Numbered from the stretch's first letter, positions 1 to 11,472 are shown. The stretch: 64,000 nt of DNA from Chondrosia reniformis (GCA_947172415.1 OX359189.1:8880501-8944500), one strand, 5' to 3'. The notes: generated from the sequence alone by a model not told the origin. Translations and numbers: made by a program.

Positions 1-68
1 CTCTGGGACACAACCATATGGTATATATCAGGTAGATCAATCTTCTCTCCATCCTTCATCCACACTAT
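1..68 (-). pseudogene. Truncated fragment of a receptor Ig2 exon
   Basis: The left edge matches, on the minus strand, the middle of the second Ig-domain exon of R1 (near 12463-12528), R3 (18531-18596) and R5 (42133-42198), with only a few substitutions. Homology stops abruptly at about base 68, where the other copies continue and this one turns into unrelated AT-rich DNA. The rest of any copy lies outside the window. It is read as a broken exon of the receptor family and marks that the cluster extends to the left. Confidence 0.7.
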
Positions 69-437
69 TATGTCTACTTATACAATTCTATATCTAGATA
101 CTATTAAAGATGACAAAAAAGGAATCCTGTGAATATTGGGTATAAAATTTGCAATCACTGATCACTTTTGTTTTTAGTTAGCATGTAGTAGTTGGATACG
201 CTTTTTGTGTAATTATAAGTACATACAATATGTTGCATAAAGACTTGAAATAACTCCAAAATAAGACTGATCTTTTCAATTAACTTGACAAATTGATCTT
301 GTAAGAATGTGATTAATTTCCTAATTGTAAATATGTACATTATACAAAACACATAATAAAATTTACTGGACAATATGTCTTTAATACATGTTACCCACAA
401 TAGAGTGGAATATAGTTTGAATATTATGAGATTACAG

Positions 438-900
438 TCTTCGTTAGCTACTCTGTGTCCCTGTTTAATTGTGGTGAGGAAGATGAAAAGGACAATCTGG
501 ACTGGCCCCCAGTGGCTCCTGAGGTGGACGACCCCGAGGAGCCAGGATGGGGGCAGCTTGAGGCGAGTACTGAACTACTAAACTCACTGCAACCTTTCTA
601 AATTGTGAATCTCACTGTAAAGACCGTTTGATCTCTAACAAGGTTCTTAGTAATGGAAGCATGCAGGAGGTCTATTAAATCTACAAATAGACTTCTTCAT
701 GCTTCCAATACCAAGAAATAGATATGTTTGTCAGTAATTCAATTTTGATAAAAATTAAAAATCATGTGTGAGATGATATATTACATATACCATTTCTATA
801 GGAACTCAAGATGGCACTGGTACTAGCACAGTCAACACTCATAGATAATGCACAAGGAGAGATCAAAATGAATCTTGTGGTTCTTGAAGAACTACTCTAG
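438..900 (+). CDS. 3' exons of an unidentified plus-strand gene
   Basis: Two open segments look like the last exons of a gene starting left of the window. The first (438-562) follows an ATTACAG acceptor and encodes an acidic, proline-rich stretch containing DWPPVAPEVDDPEEPGWG. The second (802-900) follows a TATAG acceptor, encodes 32 residues rich in L, A and E, and ends in TAG. They join in phase 0 only through a GC-type donor (GAG|GCGAGT at 563), which is rare but legal; without it the first exon would run to a stop at about 600. AATAAA signals at 1085 and 1183 fit a 3' end. I do not recognise the family. Confidence 0.45.
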
Positions 901-2070
901 AAGGATGATCAAGAGTATCTCAATCAGAAGATGGTATTAGGTCTCCTTTGACAATCATAACTCTGTAACAATGACAATTTACAGTGAGCTAATGTTTAGA
1001 AACAGTCCTGTATTGCTGTTACCATGGCAATATGTACTTGGTTGTTATGGTCCAAGGAAATTGTTATTGAATTGTTGCCATGGTAATAAATATCATTCCC
1101 TGTCAAAAGAATTGCTATTCAGTTGTTTACAACTTTACCCTGCTATTGATCTCTTTGTTATTACCTGCTCCTCATAACACCAAATAAAAGATTGTAATAC
1201 AATTGCAATTACAACTGACTAGAACATTCTAACAAACCTCTCTAATTAAGCACTTTAGCAAACACATGACATATTAAAATAAACTCTGAAATTGTTAGTG
1301 ATAATACAAACTGACATGCAATACTTTAAAACTAACAATAAACATTTTAAAGGCATAATGAGAAGGCATGAAACAGTTGATACACTTGGCACTTGGACAA
1401 ATTGAGAGAATTGACCTATTAAATGCTCTACAGTTGAGTAATGCTACCTTTCTGGTTTGGCTGAAGAATTTTAACTGATCATGAGAGCTACAGACTAAAG
1501 GCAAGGAAAAAATAGAAGTTTAGTTAACCTATACCAAAACCTTCCTTTAAAGATACAAAACTTCATATCTATTGCTATATAGTTACAGATTAGAAAATAA
1601 AAGCCGAAACTTGTAAAAGGAGACTGCAAAATACACACTTTTCATTGACCTGTATTACTGTGTTAGACAATTCCAAAAACAATTCAAATGATTCCAATTT
1701 GAAGGAAAATTGTCCATAAGAACAATAATCAATACTGCTTATATCAAACATAAATTACCATGGCAACACCCAAATAACTTCAGCTGAACAATTAGAACAC
1801 CCAGCAGGTCATGTACACACATAAATAATTCATCAAATATATCTACTAGCTGGTCTGCATGGAGGCACTTGCACTTGAAAATACAAATAACATTAGACTT
1901 TAGCTATATATGTACAACTACTTACAGTACGTATAGTTTCTTATGTACATAAAGTTGTCTATAGTAACTTGCAAGTGCTAACTGGGTTTACAAACATTTG
2001 CTGCCATTTTTAATTTACGTACCAAAACTTACTGCAGTCTCACAGTGCATGTAACATCTCCCATCAACTT
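901..2070. other. 3' UTR and intergenic DNA
   Basis: The left part is probably the 3' UTR of the preceding plus-strand gene, up to AATAAA at 1183. The rest is AT-rich with no supported exon. Near-palindromic CCATGG-centred motifs with flanking TTA or GTTG recur at 1018, 1074 and 1757. Confidence 0.5.
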
Positions 2071-2935
2071 CTAGGTAGCTGTTTGTATTTCTCTGTCAAA
2101 CTTGTCATCTGAGATAATGTCCAGTGCATTCTGACAAGTGTTCTGAGTTCAAAAGGAAAAACAACAAAGTTGTAAACATTAGGCAAGACAAACAAGCACG
2201 TACAAAGCTGAGAGTGTTCTACACATACCAAGATGGGAGTGTGGTACACATACCTTAAAGTCAACAAGAAGGGAACTAAATAACTTTATTTCCAATTGAA
2301 TGGTTGCCAGGGAACAGCACCTGGTTGCTATGGAGACTTCCCTATATATAACAATTAAGGTATAGGTAGAGAAGTAAACAAGATGTACAATGTAAGCACA
2401 TTTAGACAATTGCTTATTTACACCTCTAATGGCCAGCTCTGTAACCACTCCTCCAAATGAGTCTAGCCATAGCTACTAGGAGCAGGAATGGACCCTAAAT
2501 CAGGTATACCAGTTGGACAAATTTAATGAATTGTTCCTCTATCTAGTTCCCATGGATACTCAAGAAGAGTAAAAACAAATAGATAATCTAAGTAGCTACA
2601 GAAACAAGAAAGACTTTGAACAGTTTCACAATTTACCACTTTGCCTTGCCATTTGGCTATAAAACTGTACAATCCTTTTGAGCAAGTTTATTGGATTTGA
2701 TATTACATAGTTAGTAGGTATATAGGATACAGAGAACCTGGTAAACCTGTGTTACACGCCTCCCCCAACTGAACTATGGTAGGTAGGAGTTACTAGTTAC
2801 TTAGGGACTGGTAGAGATGCTAAATCTGGTGGTCCCATTGTACAAATGTAACCCAGGTCCTGTACAGTAGTTATACTCACTGCTGATTCCATGCAATTTT
2901 TCCCACCTGAATGGGTTAATAATCCCCTACCACTA
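2071..2935 (-). CDS. Unidentified multi-exon gene, minus strand (3' end)
   Basis: Several short exon-like segments lie in order on the minus strand. The terminal exon 2142-2071 follows an ACTCAG acceptor and encodes 23 residues (including ALDIISDDKFDREIQ) then TAG. Upstream candidates are a segment ending at 2254 (LFSSLLVDFK, donor GTATGT, phase 0), 2462-2424 (HLEEWLQSWPLE, GTGTAA donor), about 2700-2638 (LLKRIVQFYSQMARQSG), about 2870-2800 and about 2910-2880 (GKIAWNQQ, donor GTGAGT). A possible start region with a YY1-like AAAATGGCCG lies near 3296. Exon borders between 2254 and 2420 do not all agree in phase, so the model is incomplete. The family is not recognised. Confidence 0.4.
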
Positions 2936-4870
2936 AGTCTTTCTTGTTACTCAATTGGACATGTTGCTAGGTAACTGACATTTGATTCCCATGACCATTC
3001 TTCTGCAAATATAGCAAATAAAGTCTAAACTGCACAATAAGCCATATACGTGTGTAATCAAATGTTGGCTGCATAAATTGTACCTACAGTGACAAATTAC
3101 ATTTTGAGCAGTCTCACAAGTTAGTATTATTACATGAGGTAAAGATGCTGATTAATATGCTAATCATGTAACTTAAGAGAAAGACAAACAGAAGCTATAA
3201 TTTGTCTTATTCTCTAAACAAGATAACCTACCAATCAGTGAAGTTTAGGGCATGTACAACGCCAAAGTTCCCCAAATAAGTTATGTAGCAACGGCCATTT
3301 TGGATTCACAAATTGATTGAGCAATAGCACAAGGATTTAGCTACGTAATGTAAAGATATGCACTTTCTTCATTACCTTTTTTTTCAATTATAGATATCAT
3401 TAATTAATGTGATTCTGTTTAACAAATACATCTGATTCTCAATGTCCTGTGTTGTGCATGAAACATGCCGCATGACAATGTATGCGCTCGCAATGAGTCG
3501 CATGAGCTTGTATATGTTCAAAATTAATGATTTCTGCTGAACAATGGAGGTTTATTGAAATATTAATTGTTTGTGTACGCACTTCCATTCATGGGGTCTC
3601 TGCAATTGTTATAAGATTCAATTATAGCTTCGCTGATAGCCATGCATGCATGTTTTTGAGTTTGAACTCAATAGAAATAACAACTGGCTGAATAGGTCGG
3701 TGCATGTACTACATGTTGTCTATTGTTCTCGAACATGACATCGAAAACAATAAACAAAATTTTGCTTCCACGATTTCCGCCAAGTTTACGATGTTTCCCG
3801 CCGACAATTTTTAATAAATAGGCAAGGAAAATTTCAGTCTTTGGCCTCCGGGCTATCAACTCTGGAGGTCTACTTTGGTGTGGATCGATGCGAAAACCAT
3901 TCTTGGAGTACGAGCAATGGTACATGCCTATCCGAAGGGTCATAGGTGTTCGTATAGTGGGGTGGTCTCTCTATCATGGGTTAGTGCCTGGAGATGTATC
4001 TCACTATTAATCCTGCTTGTGTGTTAAATTGGCACTTGCGGGATTCTTGCTATACGACCCGTACCTGGAGGTTGGTGTGGTCCAGTGCCACTACGTAGTC
4101 GGTCAGGAACCCCTGTTGTAGGCTGCAGCTTCAGGTTGGTTTGGAAGGAATTGCATTTAATTTGTATTCAAAGCAGTATTTCTTTGTATTTTATATTATG
4201 TATTTTCAATTCTTTTCTTGCAGTTCAGTGAACTGATGGGTCCCTACTCTAAAGCGCCTGGCCGATCCCAATGAGCTAAAGTCTGTGTACAGTGCTCCCA
4301 AGCTGCGTTGTGTGCACATGATGATTCTCATTGGTGGGAGTTTGTGGTCCGCCAGGGTCGGGCTTGTTCTGTCCGTAGCGTGAGGCAGAGCAGGACTAGT
4401 AACTGGTCACAGGTCGGTCAGGTACGCCGGACCGTTCCCGAGCAGCTTCTCTTACGACGCAAGTAGTGGAAGTGTCAAACAGAGTTGAGAAACCGGAGGC
4501 CTTTTGGGGCACAAAGTACTTCTACCTCCACGTGGTGTGCCCTGGGATCACTTTTACTCAGTAAAGTGATGCAAAACGAAGTACTACAGCAAACCAATCA
4601 AAGCCACTCAAAAGAAGAAGAAACACTATGAAGAACTTGTTTAAGAGCTACATTCTTTTGAACAATTTTTTTAATTTTAAACCATGTATCATGTATATTT
4701 CAAAATTGTCAAACAGAAATGATCATTGTGCAGTGGTTTTATAAATACATGCAATCGATAATGATAATGATTATGAGATTGGTATAATAAGATATATAAT
4801 ATAACCCAGCTAATCGCATACATCTATGTAAGCATTCAGTATACTCTTGTAAATTATTGCATAACAAATA
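2936..4870. other. Intergenic; includes a GC-richer block at 3.7-4.6 kb
   Basis: No gene is supported. From about 3700 to 4600 base composition rises well above the surroundings, with words such as GCGCCTGGCCGATCCC. It holds two short open runs on the plus strand: about 4240-4385 (ELKSVYSAPKLRCVHMM) and about 4395-4565 (EAFWGTKYFYLHVV), the first preceded by a good acceptor (TTTCTTGCAG, about 4224). Neither has a matching start or partner. It may be an old repeat or a gene fragment. Confidence 0.35.
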
Positions 4871-4927
4871 AAATCCAAAGGTCGGCCCATGTCCATTGCA
4901 GGACACAGACATGCATCATGAATGTTT

Positions 4928-5142
4928 TAACGAAAAAGAAAAAGGAAAAAAGAAAAAAAAGGAGAAAGGAAAAACGAAAAAGAAAAAAAGAAATAAGGAG
5001 AAAAGGAATACGAAAACGAAAAAGAAAAAAAAGAAAAAAGGAGAAAGGAAAACGAAAAATAAAAAAGGAAAAAAGGAGAAAGGAAAACGAAGGAGAAAAA
5101 AGGAAAAGGAAAAGGAAAAAGGAAAAAGGAAAGATGTACATT
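4928..5142. repeat. Polypurine (GAAAAA/GGAAAA) low-complexity tract
   Basis: About 210 bases of almost pure A and G on the plus strand, built from irregular GAAAAA, GGAAAA and GGAGAAAGG words. Open frames on both strands here encode only Lys/Arg/Glu or Phe/Ser runs and are composition artefacts. Mirror-symmetric polypurine DNA of this kind can form triplexes. Confidence 0.9.
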
Positions 5143-5229
5143 CTGTATAATGCGTATATACTTCAGAGAATAAGAAGAGAGGAGTTAGTGTACCAGTCCC
5201 TTACAAGGATTGTAACAGGACCTATACAG

Positions 5230-6057
5230 GTGAGATGAAGAGGACTCTTAAGGTGGGATAAAGAGGACTCTTAAAGTGAGACGAAGAGGACTCTTATGGT
5301 GAGATGAAGAGGACTCTTAAGGTGAGACGAAGAGGACTCTTAAGGTGAGATGAAGAGGACTCTTAAGGTGAGATGAAGAGGACTCTTAGGGTGAGATGAA
5401 GAGGACTCTTAAGGTGAGATGAAGAGGACTCTTAAGGTGAGACGAAGAGGACTCTTAGGGTGAGATGAAGAGGACTCTTAGGGTGAGATGGAGAGGACTC
5501 TTACGGTGAGATGAAGAGGACTCTTAGGGTGAGATGAAGAGGACTCTTAAGGTGTAATGAAGAGGACTCTTAAGGTGAGATGAAGAGGACTCTTAAGGTG
5601 AGATGAAGAGGACTCTTAGGGTGAGATGAAGAGGACTCTTAGGGTGAGATGAAGAGGACTCTTAAGGTGAGACGAAGAGGACTCTTAGGGTGAGATGAAG
5701 AGGACTCTTAGGGTGAGATGAAGAGGACTCTTACGGTGAGATGAAGAGGACTCTTAGGGTGAGATGAAGAGGACTCTTAAGGTGTAATGAAGAGGACTCT
5801 TAAGGTGAGATGAAGAGGACTCTTAAGGTGAGATGAAGAGGACTCTTACAGTGAGATGAAGAGGACTCTTAAGGTGAGATGAAGAGGACTCTTAAGGTGA
5901 GATGAAGAGGACTCTTAAGGTGAGATGAAGAGGACTCTTAAGGTGAGATGAAGAGGAATCTTATGGTGAGATGAAGAGGACTCTTAAGGTGAGATGAAGA
6001 GGACTCTTAAGGTGAGATGAAGAGGACCCTTAAGGTGAGATGAAGAGGACTCTTAAG
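5230..6057. repeat. 36-copy, 23-bp minisatellite
   Basis: The unit GTGAGATGAAGAGGACTC plus TTAAG repeats with a 23-bp period from 5230 to 6057, which is exactly 36 units. Single-base variants (CGAAG, GTAATG, TTAGG, TTACG) mark subtypes. The rare GTGTAATG unit occurs at 5552 and again at 5782, 230 bp or 10 units apart, within a repeated order of variants, so a block of about ten units was duplicated. Each junction reads AAG|GTGAGA, a full 5' splice-site consensus on the plus strand. Confidence 0.95.
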
Positions 6058-6630
6058 GTGAGACTTGGGGAACACAAACAGGATCTGAGGAGAGGTGATC
6101 CTAACAATGGTAATGGTCTTGTAAAATCTTGCATAACAAGCATAGTTAGATATACATACAAAGAACGTTAACTTTAACTTTATTTATGTTCACATATGAA
6201 CTCCAAATATAACTTGTGCACCGTTCATCTGCTCAATTTAAAACAGCGTTTGTAATCCACATGGAGGGCCTTAAAAATAAACTGCAGCTGGTGCATATAC
6301 AGTACAATTGCAAGTTACAATATATATACTTAGGTAATCTAATCTAATATAATTAATTATTATACATATATAACCATGCACATGTACGTGAGTCTGTCTC
6401 TACTTATATCTGCATGCATGCAGTTTGATATGATTGAAAATGAATATTTATAAGGAAATATACTTTTTTGCATCAGTTCAGTTGAATTTACATGTTTCAG
6501 AAATTAAACTGTGAATTGAATGACATTTTGATTTTAATTTGGAAATGCATTCAAACAGCATAGCATCTTCAATTTCTGCACCTAAAAGATTGTAGAGAAA
6601 CAGAATTAAGTGAAACTTAATGTGTAACTC
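6058..6630. other. Intergenic AT-rich DNA
   Basis: No exon is supported. It carries TATA/CATG-rich simple sequence and probably the 3' UTR of the minus-strand gene that ends at 6631. Confidence 0.5.
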
Positions 6631-8110
6631 CTACTGAGCCACATAGAGCAAGAAGTATAAAACATTCAAAGTCTGTTTGTGTAAAGATGAATCTAACATT
6701 AGCCTCTTAGAAGTGGTGATGGTGTAGAGAGGTCTGGCTGTACACTCTTCACCTTTCTTATAAAGACCACAAATATCCCCTTTTGTGTTTGCCAACACTG
6801 TGGAATGACACAATGTCAACTCATTAGAGAGGGATCCATGAGGATATTCCTGTAATTAAATGTGATGGTTAAAAATGTATACATTCCTTCTTGTTATATA
6901 AAAATACTAACTCTTCAAGAACACCGACACTTGCACAAGCCACAGGAGTGGTAGAGGAGACCATTTTGCGGGATCCATTTTAGGGGGAGTCCCTTCTTCA
7001 ACAACCACTTTTGGCAGCTGCACTAAATAGTAAGTAAGCAGTACATAATGAGTTCCATAGCTGTGAGAAGGGTTTCCATAGCAACAGTATGGAGGTGAAT
7101 ATTAATGGTGTGCTGGAATGATGGATCACATAGAGCTCACATTTCTGTAATGCTACAACAGCGACCAGTACTACAGCATCCAATAAACATCCATCATTGC
7201 TCAGGCAAAGGACATCAACATATATACAACCACAAACACAACTGGAGGAGGGCAGAGAGATAGATTTACAGTTATTACAGCTAAATGTAGTACTTCTCTT
7301 TGTACAGCGTTTAATGTGTAACTAAGCGATTACAGTATGCACTTGTGATAGTTTTCTAGACAGTACCTGTTCACTGACTATAATTAGGACTGTAGCCTTG
7401 ACAACTGGTACCTACATTGCACAATATATGTACATAGTTACACATTGCATAACACCTGGTCTATATTGCACAACCCATTGTCTCATGATATATTGCAACT
7501 TACATTGAGGCAATTTCTTTCATATATTATGTCCTTGGGCCTGTGTTGAAGGTGGTCCAGGTTGAACTGTCCTGTCACACATTGGATATACTTTTACATT
7601 GGGTATAATATAACCTTAGTTCGGCCTCTCTGCTTGAGGAGAAGACAGTTCCTATGGCAACAGGATAGATACAAATAAAATATTTTAGGATGGCATCCCA
7701 GTATCTATTACCATGGTTATTAGTAGAGTCATGGTACCTTGCCACTGAGGTAGGGAATGGTAAATAAAAATCAAAAAAGAGAATAACACTTGTCCTAAGA
7801 CACTGGTATATGGAACAGGTGACTTGCTTGGCAGGTACTTACTGGTAGGACCAGTCCAACTACTTGGGGTGATTGCACAATAAGATGGTCCTATTTCATC
7901 ACACTACCTATAACAGACTTACAGCTCTGATGTCGCATGCCATCATTGTGTTCCCCACTCTCACTACAACCGGAGGAGAGGGTTCAGTTAGAATGTCACT
8001 GCAGACATCAGTTTCTCATTATGTAGAAAGTGGACTAAAGCCGGATGAGGACGTGTTCCAAGTGGCTGCAGACCCATTGTCATAAGTGCTGAAAAGTGGT
8101 TGGCTGCCAT
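6631..8110 (-). CDS. EXOSC8: EXOSC8/Rrp43-like exosome ring subunit, apparently frameshifted
   Basis: The RNase PH-fold subunit Rrp43/EXOSC8 is part of the hexameric ring of the RNA exosome. Exons fit 8110-7923, 7903-7843, 7614-7504, 7241-7141, 7022-6908 and 6849-6631. Recognisable blocks, in family order, are PPVVVRVGNT, YIIPNVKVYP followed by QPGPPSTQAQ, DVLCLSNDGCLLDAVVL, LQLPKVVVEE, TPVACASVGVLEE and a C-terminal GDICGLYKKGE. In EXOSC8 the same places read LVKLGNTT, YVVPNVDLPP, SGPPGEEAQ, DLICLNYDGNVLDA, VQLPEV, HPVATSFAVFDD and GKLCCLHKPGG. The reading frame must change near 8015, 7530 and 6945, at points that look like single-base losses. It is therefore either a decayed copy or hit by sequence errors. 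The start ATG lies only 9 bases from the end of a broken Ig exon. Confidence 0.65.
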
Positions 8111-8118
8111 GCTCTCAC

Positions 8119-8634
8119 CAACTGCATCAACCACTACTTCATTACTGTATTCTCTAACTGATGTATCAATATGTAGAGTGTAACATCTGTACATCCACAC
8201 TTTATTATTAAAGGTATCTCTGGTTACATGAACATTAGCAATTTTAAAGGTTTGTTCAAGTTTCCCTTGAATAACAGTTCTTGTTCTATTTCTCTCCCAT
8301 ACCACAGCTGGAGATCCATCATTAAAAGGATGTACTTGACCCAGACAAGGTGCCGTATAGGACCTTGAAGATGGACAGCTACGTATACAGTAACTATAGG
8401 TAATTGGAAGGGGATTCGTAGAATGAAATACGTAGATACAATGCATATATACTAATATAAAATTATTACACCTGAATAATAAAAGGATAGATTCTACACA
8501 CACTGACTGTCATTAGATAATCTTCCACTTCTACTTAAAATAGAAAAATGATGAACCTATATAAACCAATGTGAATAGACCCTTGAGAGTAACAAAAGGA
8601 GTTTTCATACACACCAACTGTTCTGGATACCATC
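8119..8634 (-). pseudogene. R0: broken receptor copy (signal exons and first Ig exon)
   Basis: The exon 8378-8119 is homologous to the first Ig exon of R1, R2 and R3, sharing WERNRTR, KVWMYRCYT and REYSNEVV. It has a one-base loss near 8360 and an 18-bp loss near 8330. The second removes the B-strand segment containing the first Ig cysteine (QLNCS in the intact copies). Upstream, two partial signal-peptide exons start at ATG 8514 and ATG 8634, similar to those of R1-R3. No FN3, second Ig or transmembrane exon follows; the EXOSC8-like gene begins directly instead. Confidence 0.7.
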
Positions 8635-9466
8635 ACTAGACAGGCTGTTACTAGTTGTTGCATTAGATGTTTTGGTATATACATGTCATCATCATTTTAA
8701 AAAATTACTGAAGGCTGTATAATTTTTAGAATTTAAGACTTTCAAAATTAAAAATTCATTATCATTTGTATCTGTGATGCATTACTTGTTAACAGAAAAT
8801 GTTTTAATTTATAATTTGTAATTGATGTGCTATCTCATGTAGCTACACTATAATTCTAACACTTACATATGCATACATTATGCACCCAACAATACAATAT
8901 ACATTACCACACTACACTACTGCTACTAATACAAGTATACTAACATTTGTTGCTTGAACTACGTAATTGGACCAGACTGACTGAAGGAATGCTACATTAT
9001 CCTTCCTCCTAGCAGAAGCTGGATAGTTCTTCTCTTATTATTAGTAACAGTCTGTTACATGTTGTAATGTGCACAGTTTCTCTGAGACATTAGAGTGCTT
9101 GGCCCAAATCTGAAGGTTTATTATATAATATTCTCCAGGTATCTTTCTAATCGGCTGCCATTTTGAATTAAAATACAGCAGTAGCAGAATATTCAAATTC
9201 TGTGATAATATATACACACGTTAGTGATCTAACTTTGGCTGGGGAATCCTATTAACCAGTGATCGCATCCTAGTCATCCATGCAGTGCATTTGTGCAAAG
9301 CTTAATGCCATAGCTACACTTTATAGAATCTATTGTGCAATTTGCAGACATTCTGAATTGCTTGGCTATGTGGTGTTTATCGCCTCAAGGTTACTGTATC
9401 ATAATACATGATACAAATGATTGATCCCAAATATACGAAATAATTAAAAAACTAAAAAATGGTAAT
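8635..9466. other. Intergenic AT-rich DNA
   Basis: No coding segment is supported. It separates the broken receptor copy R0 from the GPI-type Ig gene S1. Confidence 0.5.
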
Positions 9467-10898
9467 TTATAAAAAGGTTACAACTGTTAATGTTAGTATT
9501 GTAGTAACTGTAACTGTAGCAGGAGTGGCTAAAGTGATGGAACCAAAGCCAGTACTAGCTGTGGTGTTACCAGAGGTTGTAGTATCATTTGAAAGCGATT
9601 CTGTTAAATAAAAGGAATATTCATTGACAAATATTAATTTTTAAATTATTATTTTTGTGAGGTACGTACGTAGGGTAAAGCGGGGAAAAACGGAACACAA
9701 TTCACGATTGCAATTTTGACACCGCACCGCAAACAAATCATGATAAACCAGGGGTTTGAATTTCTGTACAATACTAGAGGTATATAGTATTACTCTATCT
9801 ACTTACAGTAAAATCAATCTTGTCCGTTCGCTGCTACGAGTACCAGGCTTCATCTCGTATACACGATGTTATTTCCGGTCAAAATGGGGGTGGGGTAAAA
9901 CGGAACACAAGGGAACAGTTGGATTTAGAGTACATCTCAGCATGAATTAAGGGTCTTCACAGATCAAACAGTCTTCGCATAACCTAATGATCTTTAGTTC
10001 CTGGCGTGGCTTCCAAGATATAATGGAATGTCTCGTGTTGGTTGTGGCAAAATTTTAGCATGTGCTACAAGTTATTCAGTAATGATTATTGCGCTGTATT
10101 TTTGTAATGGTGCGCAGTTAACCCAAGAGTTTTACATGCATGTATTCGCTGAAAGTTATACCTAAGTGTCCTGCGATATGAAGTTGTTCGATTTATTCCT
10201 TGTGTCCTACGATATGAAGTTGTTCGATTTATTCCTTGCTTCGTAAGTTGGTTGAATGCAAGTGTACCGTTTTACCCCGCGTTCCGTTTCCCCCGCTTTA
10301 CCCTATGTACAACTTACTAAATTGTAACCATACAAGGTGTTATATATATACACTATTATTAGTATCGACTTACCACAAACACTCGTTATTAATTCATTTG
10401 ATTTATTCCCTGTTTCCACAGGAAGACATTGGCAGATAACTGAGTAGTTGGCATTGTTAGTTGTTACATTAGTGAAAGTTACATTAAAGAGTTCCTCTCC
10501 GGAATTTCTCCCACTCATCCTGGAGTTATTATAGTCATTGGTCAATACTACATCATAGCAGAGCTGTGGATCCGGATCATACTGGCAGAAAAACTGTATA
10601 ACCTGGCCAGGGGTATAGCAAGGTTGTGAACTGTTTAAATATACTTTGATACTTTCACTCAATTGTGTACCTGTAGATATTTAAAAGGTAAATTGTATAA
10701 ATATATATAATTTCTAAACCTTAATATATACATATGCACTTAGTCTCAGTAGCCTAAATAGGGCAAACAACAAAGAAATTAAAGTTTTACTACCTACGTA
10801 TACGTATATACCCATCACGTACCCAGTAAAATGATCAAGATTACCACAATCATTTGAAATCTAGATCTATAAAATATATAGAACTGCCTCTCAACCAT
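9467..10898 (-). CDS. S1: single Ig-like domain protein with GPI-type tail
   Basis: Three exons join in phase 1: 10898-10823, 10670-10374 and 9600-9467, giving about 168 residues. Exon 1 has ATG and a long hydrophobic stretch (MIVVILIILLG), a signal sequence. Exon 2 is one Ig-like domain with cysteines in QPCYTPGQVIQFFCQYD and YSVICQC and several N-glycosylation sites; the usual core tryptophan is not obvious. Exon 3 is a Ser/Thr-rich stalk (NDTTTSGNTTASTG) followed by a hydrophobic C-terminus (TVTTILTLTVVTFL) and TAA. That ending fits GPI attachment. The intron 10373-9601 contains a transposable element. It may act as a tailless partner or decoy of the neighbouring receptors, which is inference. 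Confidence 0.75.
9665..10310. mobile_element. Non-autonomous DNA element with about 35-bp terminal inverted repeats
   Basis: The left end reads TAGGGTAAAGCGGGGAAAAA then CGGAACAC; the right end is its inverted complement (TTCCGTTTCCCCCGCTTTAC then CCTA). The total is about 645 bp, with no transposase. GTAC flanks both ends (GTACG on the left, TGTAC on the right), possibly a target duplication or part of the terminus. An inner copy of the GGGTAAAACGGAACAC motif lies near 9892. A direct duplication of about 36 bp (CGATATGAAGTTGTTCGATT) occupies about 10166-10240. The element sits inside the second intron of S1. Confidence 0.8.
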
Positions 10899-11472
10899 CC
10901 TTGCATAGAACTTTATATACCAAAGGAGGTTCTGCTCAGTTGCTTTATTATATTAGTAGTTAGGGACTCTTCAAGGGTTTTATATCATAATAAGCCAAAT
11001 ATATAGAATCTTAGTAACCTCACATGACCTATATATATTATATATAAGGTTATTCATGACTTTAAGTACATACATATATACAGGTACGCCCACAACTAGG
11101 TGGGGCTAGACCTGAAGGAGCCTCCAGGAGATGTGATATCATTATATTAAATAATAGATGTGTACATCATTTTTGTGTTATTAGGTGTGTGTATATATAC
11201 AGTATATATATGTACTGTATACGTATATACTTGTGACTTCCCTTTAATATAAATAGCTGGCCAATGAAAGGAAAGCTGTTGAATATCGAAAATAATTCAA
11301 TAAGGACCCTTCCTGTAAGGTATACTGCTTAAATTAACATACATATACACATTAGACAAGATTATGAATTTATACTATATAGTTTTGTAATTGATGGTGA
11401 TGTATACAGTACTAGTAATACCTATATATAGGTACATTCATAAAATACATCATGATAGTAATCACACATGGA
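10899..11472. other. Intergenic; duplicated near 24.2-24.5 kb
   Basis: This is the 3' flank of R1, AT-rich with TATACGTA runs. From about 11038 to the end of the R1 tail exon it is similar to 24190-24640 (shared words such as GGTTATTCATGACT and GACCTGAAGGAGCC), which shows a segmental duplication of the 3' end of this receptor. Confidence 0.6.

Noticed and set aside
3940..4010. tRNA-like words (TATAGTGGGG...GGTTAGTGCC)
   Set aside because: No cloverleaf can be drawn and no GTTCGAATC-type T arm is present. No tRNA or rRNA gene was recognised anywhere in the window.
4854..5238. Lys/Arg-rich and Phe-rich open frames
   Set aside because: They come from the polypurine tract on one strand and its complement on the other; no coding signal beyond composition.
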